Positions 7,355-10,800 of a DNA stretch of 10,800 nt are shown one piece after another. The stretch's first letter is position 1, and each line of letters opens with the position of its first letter. The DNA is from Synergistaceae bacterium (GTDB lineage: Bacteria > Synergistota > Synergistia > Synergistales > Synergistaceae): contig JAITAT010000040.1 of assembly GCA_031283975.1 (NCBI GenBank), forward strand, positions 1 to 10,800. Direction: 5' to 3'. A program made the position numbers and the translations under genes. The notes under the pieces are model-generated. The model made no database searches. It was not told where the DNA came from and saw nothing but the letters and a program-made list of their open reading frames with translations.

Positions 7355-7789
7355 TCAGTTTTTAAATTCTCCTTTTTTACCCGCCTTGCTGCAATATACC
7401 CCGTTCGCGACGTTGAAACGGAGAACCCGCAATTCCGGAGAAGACGCCCCTCCCGGAAAATGCTCCGCTAATTCATTTCGCCACACGACTTTCCTGGACG
7501 CGTCGTCGTCGAGTACATCCACACTGCCCCAGACTCTGCACTCGCCGCCGCGGGACGCCTCCGCGTAAACGACCGCCTTGCCGTCCGAGGCGAGTTCGGC
7601 CACCTTGCTCGATCCGGCGTCCGTGACAAACCACAGGACATCGGCACCGTCCGCTTTCACGGTGGACATGGCGCGTACGTTGGGATGGCCGTGAGAACCG
7701 TTGGTGGCCATGTATACGACCTTGGCGCCGGCCAATACGCGCTCCGTTTTCGCCTTTGCCTCTTCGGCTTTCAATTCATTTGTTTTCAT
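7355..7789 (-). CDS. Pyridoxamine 5'-phosphate oxidase-fold (FMN-binding split barrel) protein
   Basis: The product is a 144-residue soluble protein of the pyridoxamine 5'-phosphate oxidase-like superfamily, a split-barrel fold that usually binds FMN, F420 or haem as a dimer. The typical pattern is visible: an N-terminal helix (about 5-20), a strand with VYMATN (25-30), HPNVRAMSTV (35-44), LWFVTDAGSSKV (52-63) with the usual small/polar phosphate-binding run, and then VVYAEA (73-78) and a GECRVWGSVDV strand (82-92). It resembles the general-stress-protein-26 subgroup rather than true PdxH, which is longer (over 200 residues). The start ATG 7789 has GGAGGCGGAG close upstream. It lies between the hydro-lyases and the dehydrogenase, so a redox or flavin-handling side role is possible. 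Its reaction cannot be predicted. Confidence 0.85.
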   Translation of the reverse strand: MKTNELKAEEAKAKTERVLAGAKVVYMATNGSHGHPNVRAMSTVKADGADVLWFVTDAGSSKVAELASDGKAVVYAEASRGGECRVWGSVDVLDDDASRKVVWRNELAEHFPGGASSPELRVLRFNVANGVYCSKAGKKGEFKN

Positions 7790-7821
7790 GCTCTCCGCCT
7801 CCAGATATTGAATTATCTGTT

Positions 7822-7848
7822 ATTTTAGCACTTTAGAAGGCGGTTAAA
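7822..7848 (-). promoter_or_regulatory. Weak candidate promoter for the flavoprotein-dehydrogenase pair
   Basis: On the - strand TTTAAC (7848-7843) is followed after 15 bp by TAAAAT (7827-7822), one mismatch from the -10 consensus. Spacing is shorter than ideal. The AT-rich gap of 85 bp between two otherwise tightly packed gene groups makes a second start site reasonable, but the match is weak. Confidence 0.25.
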
Positions 7849-7868
7849 TAAAAATATTTGTAAATATT
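7848..7868 (-). terminator. Possible weak AT-rich terminator after the small subunit gene
   Basis: On the - strand AATATTT, AC, AAATATT forms an AT-only stem (7868-7853; effectively 6 bp with a 4-nt loop) followed by TTTTATTT. It lies 6 nt after the leuD-like 1 stop. The stem is weak in energy, so at best it gives partial termination and lowers expression of the two downstream genes. Confidence 0.25.
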
Positions 7869-7874
7869 GTTGTT

Positions 7875-8365
<491 letters not shown>

Positions 8366-8369
<4 letters not shown>

Positions 8370-9628
8370 CTCGCAAAAACCTCCCTCGGATCGGTTATCT
8401 CGCCAGCCACGGCGCTGCACGCGACAGTGAGAGGACTCGCCAGATATATGAAACTCTCCTTGTCGCCCATGCGCCCCTTGAAATTGCGGTTCGCGGTGCT
8501 GATACAGACTTCGCCGGGCGCCAGCGTTCCCATGTGAGCGCCGAGACACGGTCCGCAGCCGGAGTTGCAGATTATGCAGCCCGCGTCGAGCAGCGTATCC
8601 AGCGTGCCGTCGCGCATAACTTCGCGATAGATATTCCACGACGCCGGAATGACTATCGTCCTCACCGCCACCCGCTTGCCCTTCAACACCCCGGCGGCGG
8701 CGCGCAGATCCTCGGCCCGTCCGTTCGTGCAAGTCCCTAGGAACGCCTGATTTATTTTCGTCCCCCTGACGTCGGTGATTTCGGCATAGTTGTCCACGGT
8801 ATGCGGTTTCGCGACGCCGGGTTTTATATCGCCGAGGTCGTACTTCAACTCTTTGGCGTACACGGCGTCATGATCGGCCCACAGTATTTCCCAATCGGAG
8901 GATTTTTCTCTGCCCTTTATGAAATCGAGAACTTTTTGGTCGGGTTCGCAGACGGCGTTTTTGGCCCCCATCTCTATCCCGAGGTTGCAAAGCGTCATGC
9001 GCTCGGATATGCTCATGTTGCTTATGCCGTCTCCGTGAAACTCGACGCTCATGTAGTCGGCCCCGTCGGATTTGACGTCGCCCATCACCTTGAGGATGAA
9101 GTCCTTGGCCGAAACGCCGGGTTTCAGCTTCCCCGACGCCGTTATCTTCATGCTCTCGGGAACCTTGAACCAGATATTGCCTGTCGCCCAGGCGGCCGCC
9201 ATCTCGGTGCGGCCTATCCCCGTGGCGAACGTGCCGAAAGCGCCGTATGTACAGGTGTGGCTGTCGCTGCCTATGACAATCTGTCCGGGCAGGGCGTAAC
9301 CTTCCTCGGGAAATTTCTGGTGGCACACTCCGCCGGCGCTCGACACGTCGTAGAAGTGAGGCGCTCCCTGTTCGCGCATAAATTCGCGCGCCTCTTTGTG
9401 GTTGACGGCGTGATCGCTCGACGGCGCGGGAACTCCATGATCCAGAATCACGACGAGACGCTCCGGTTTCCAGACCTTCTTGACGCCTATTTTTTTGAAC
9501 GTGCGCGATATAGGCCCGGTGTTGTCGTGGCTCATGCAGAAATCAGGCTCGACCGTTATTACCTCGTTCGCGTTCACGGGGTGTCCCGCGGCGCGTCCCA
9601 GGGCTTTTTCAGCAAATGTTTTTCCCAT
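8366..9628 (-). CDS. 3-isopropylmalate dehydratase/homoaconitase-type large subunit (pair 1)
   Basis: This is the [4Fe-4S] catalytic subunit of a split aconitase-family enzyme that isomerises a 2-hydroxy di- or tricarboxylate through a dehydrated intermediate. The product has 420 residues, the length of the archaeal-type LeuC/HacA group (E. coli LeuC is about 466). Visible motifs: DHGVPAPSSDHA (63-74), GSDSHTCTYGAFG (120-132), the first cluster cysteine C300 in GTCTNGR, and C358 and C361 in SGCGPCLG, then STANRNFKGRMG (377-388). All three cluster ligands are present. AGGAGG overlaps the preceding gene's stop codon and serves ATG 9628. The gene pairs with the small subunit overlapping its 3' end. 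Candidate substrates are isopropylmalate, citrate, homocitrate or a citramalate-type acid; sequence alone does not separate them. Confidence 0.93.
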
Positions 9629-9638
9629 AATGCGCCTC

Positions 9639-10157
9639 CTACTTTCTCCTGGTTTTCAGATACGGTATGAGTCCGCCAGCCGTCATTATGTCGCGCTCCA
9701 GCTCGCTGACGGCATCGCCGTGAAAGGTATTGCCGTTTGTGGCGTCAGTGATCGTTCCGGTCGCGAGGTCGACTTCCAGCGTGTCGCCGTCCTCGATCTT
9801 TCCCGACTTTATAGCGTCGGACAGGCCCTTGACGAAAAGCACCGGGTAACCGTTGTTTATCGCGTTGCGGTAGTATATCCGCGAGCAGGTTTCGGCCAGA
9901 ATGGCCGGGATGCCGGCCTCTTTGAGACAGTAAACGGCGTGCTCGCGGCTCGATCCGCAGCCGAAATTTTTGCCCGCCACCACAAAATCGCCCTGTTTCA
10001 CCTCGCGCGCGAAATTTTCTTTGCCCGGATAGTACTCGAACGAATACTGCGGCATTTTTTTGGGGTCGGTCTCCGCAAGGTATTTGTTATGATATATGAG
10101 ATCTGTGTCGACGTCGTCCGAAAAAACCCACGCGCGTCCTTTCAGCGTTTCACCCAT
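9639..10157 (-). CDS. 3-isopropylmalate dehydratase-type small subunit (pair 2)
   Basis: This is a second aconitase swivel-domain subunit, 172 residues, clearly diverged from the first copy and so not a recent duplicate. Motifs: SDDVDTDLI (13-21), recognition loop YLAE (26-29), GKNFGCGSSREHA (62-74) with the classical histidine where pair 1 has glutamine, and CSRIYYRNAINNG (91-103). The SD GGCGAGGGGG lies 8 nt before ATG 10157, 18 nt after the stop of its partner large subunit. The different loop suggests the two isomerases act on different acids or on successive steps. The family also contains 2,3-dimethylmalate dehydratase (DmdAB) of nicotinate fermentation, which I cannot exclude. Confidence 0.92.
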   Translation of the reverse strand: MGETLKGRAWVFSDDVDTDLIYHNKYLAETDPKKMPQYSFEYYPGKENFAREVKQGDFVVAGKNFGCGSSREHAVYCLKEAGIPAILAETCSRIYYRNAINNGYPVLFVKGLSDAIKSGKIEDGDTLEVDLATGTITDATNGNTFHGDAVSELERDIMTAGGLIPYLKTRRK

Positions 10158-10175
10158 ATCTAATTCCCCCTCGCC

Positions 10176-10800
10176 TTAGCAGATGATGTCGCGGGGATCG
10201 GTTATTACCCCGCGCACGGCTGTAGCCATCGCCGTCATTGGACTGAGCAGGTACGTATGGCTGCCCTTGCCGACCTTGCCGATGAAGTTGCGGTTCGTGG
10301 TCGAACAACCGACGTCGCCGCCAGGCAGCGCCCCGTAATGCTCCGCGGTGCAGAGAGCGCACGTCGGGTTGGTGAACACTATTCCGGCGTCGATGAATTT
10401 CTCTATCATGCCCTCCCGGGCGCAGAGCTTCATGACCTCGGTGGTAGCCGGGGTGATTATCGTGCGCACGTTCGGGGAGACCTTGAATCCGCCTTTTTTC
10501 AGCACCTCGAACGCCGCCGAGATATCCTCGAATCGTCCGTTCGTGCAGCTTCCGATATGCACCTGATCGACGGGCGCGCCGGCGATTTCGCGGACGGGTT
10601 TCACGTTATCCGGCGCGTCCGGGCACGAGGCCATCGGTTCCAGCTTCGACGCGTTATACCCGCGAACCTCTATGTAAGGCGCGCCGGCGTCAGGTTTTAT
10701 GGCCTCCGCGCGCGCGCGCGCTTCGGGACCCGCGCGCTCCGCAAGCCATTCGAGTACAGGTCCGGTCGGCAGAATGAGTCCGATTTTACCGCTCATTTCA
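10176..10800 (-). CDS. 3-isopropylmalate dehydratase-type large subunit (pair 2), N-terminus outside window
   Basis: This is the C-terminal half (about 208 residues) of a second [4Fe-4S] aconitase-family large subunit; the frame stays open through the window edge. The methionine encoded at 10796 is internal, within the EMSGKIG stretch that matches the conserved EMGAK region of the family. The first cluster cysteine is in GSCTNGR (82-88 counted from that methionine), and the other two are in NPTCALCTAEHYG (143-155), C146 and C149. CSTTNRNFIGKVG and a C-terminal ITDPRD follow. The second cysteine motif is TCALC, unlike CGPC of pair 1 and the GCSMC form of leucine-pathway enzymes. A pure (CG) run at 10707-10721 codes for alternating Ala-Arg. 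It is the first visible gene of the - strand block, so any synthase or regulator would lie beyond 10800. Confidence 0.92.
   Translation of the reverse strand, partial: EMSGKIGLILPTGPVLEWLAERAGPEARARAEAIKPDAGAPYIEVRGYNASKLEPMASCPDAPDNVKPVREIAGAPVDQVHIGSCTNGRFEDISAAFEVLKKGGFKVSPNVRTIITPATTEVMKLCAREGMIEKFIDAGIVFTNPTCALCTAEHYGALPGGDVGCSTTNRNFIGKVGKGSHTYLLSPMTAMATAVRGVITDPRDIIC
10707..10721. repeat. Alternating CG dinucleotide run
   Basis: Fifteen bases of strict CG alternation inside the second large subunit gene, encoding ARARA. Such runs can slip in replication or adopt left-handed DNA; here it is probably a product of GC-rich Ala/Arg codons in a poorly conserved linker. Confidence 0.6.

Noticed and set aside
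6077..7471. 464-codon open frame on the + strand
   Set aside because: It is exactly antisense to the dehydrogenase gene and runs into the flavoprotein gene, has no recognisable domain, and reflects GC-rich codon bias on the coding strand.
8370..8732. N-terminal extension of the pair 1 small subunit in the same frame
   Set aside because: It overlaps the large subunit gene in another frame, has low-complexity Arg/Gly composition, and the conserved family N-terminus begins at ATG 8369 with an ATGA overlap.
8801..9670. 289-codon open frame on the + strand
   Set aside because: Antisense to the well-supported pair 1 large subunit; no family motifs and no suitable context.
10707..10721. CG run as a phase-variation tract
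   Set aside because: Only 15 bases, in an ordinary metabolic gene, and explained by Ala and Arg codons in GC-rich DNA.

Overview
This window reads as chromosomal DNA from a moderately GC-rich bacterium. It has dense, operon-like gene packing, strong Shine-Dalgarno (SD) sites, several GTG starts and frequent ATA isoleucine codons despite the GC content. The gene content (split [4Fe-4S] hydro-lyases, NhaC and lactate-permease family carriers, an M20 hydrolase) fits an anaerobic organic-acid or amino-acid fermenter. Synergistota or a neighbouring Firmicute lineage is my guess, from style and gene content only; there is no rRNA or other phylogenetic marker here. I see no mobile element, CRISPR array, tRNA or rRNA.

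Left half (1-5985, + strand). About 160 bp of AT-rich leader holds a good sigma-70-like promoter and three copies of a TATTTAMCGTA-like element (M = A or C). Then come an M20 metallopeptidase/deacylase (160-1326), an NhaC-family antiporter (1346-2752), an L-lactate-permease (LctP) family carrier (2830-4386), a 53-residue two-helix membrane protein (4391-4552), and a double-domain sugar-type ABC ATPase (4606-5985). The ATPase has an intact first P-loop, but both signature motifs, the second P-loop and both switch positions are eroded. The first four genes look like one cassette for taking up and trimming a carboxylate or acylated amino acid. The ATPase has no permease or binding protein near it.

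Centre (5986-6037). A perfect 11-bp GC-rich hairpin separates two convergent gene blocks.

Right half (6038-10800, - strand). In transcription order: large subunit leuC-like 2 (cut by the window edge), small subunit leuD-like 2, large subunit leuC-like 1, small subunit leuD-like 1, a short AT-rich gap, a pyridoxamine-phosphate-oxidase-fold flavoprotein, an intercistronic hairpin, and an isocitrate/isopropylmalate dehydrogenase family enzyme. The two hydro-lyase pairs are clearly different from each other, and their small subunits carry different substrate-recognition loops (YTYT and YLAE). The dehydrogenase has an E. coli-isocitrate-dehydrogenase-like NADP+ pocket but a mixed substrate loop. 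Together they look like an isomerase plus oxidative-decarboxylase module (citrate-to-2-oxoglutarate, leucine-type or homoaconitate-type chemistry), with two hydro-lyases of different specificity. The substrate cannot be settled from the sequence.
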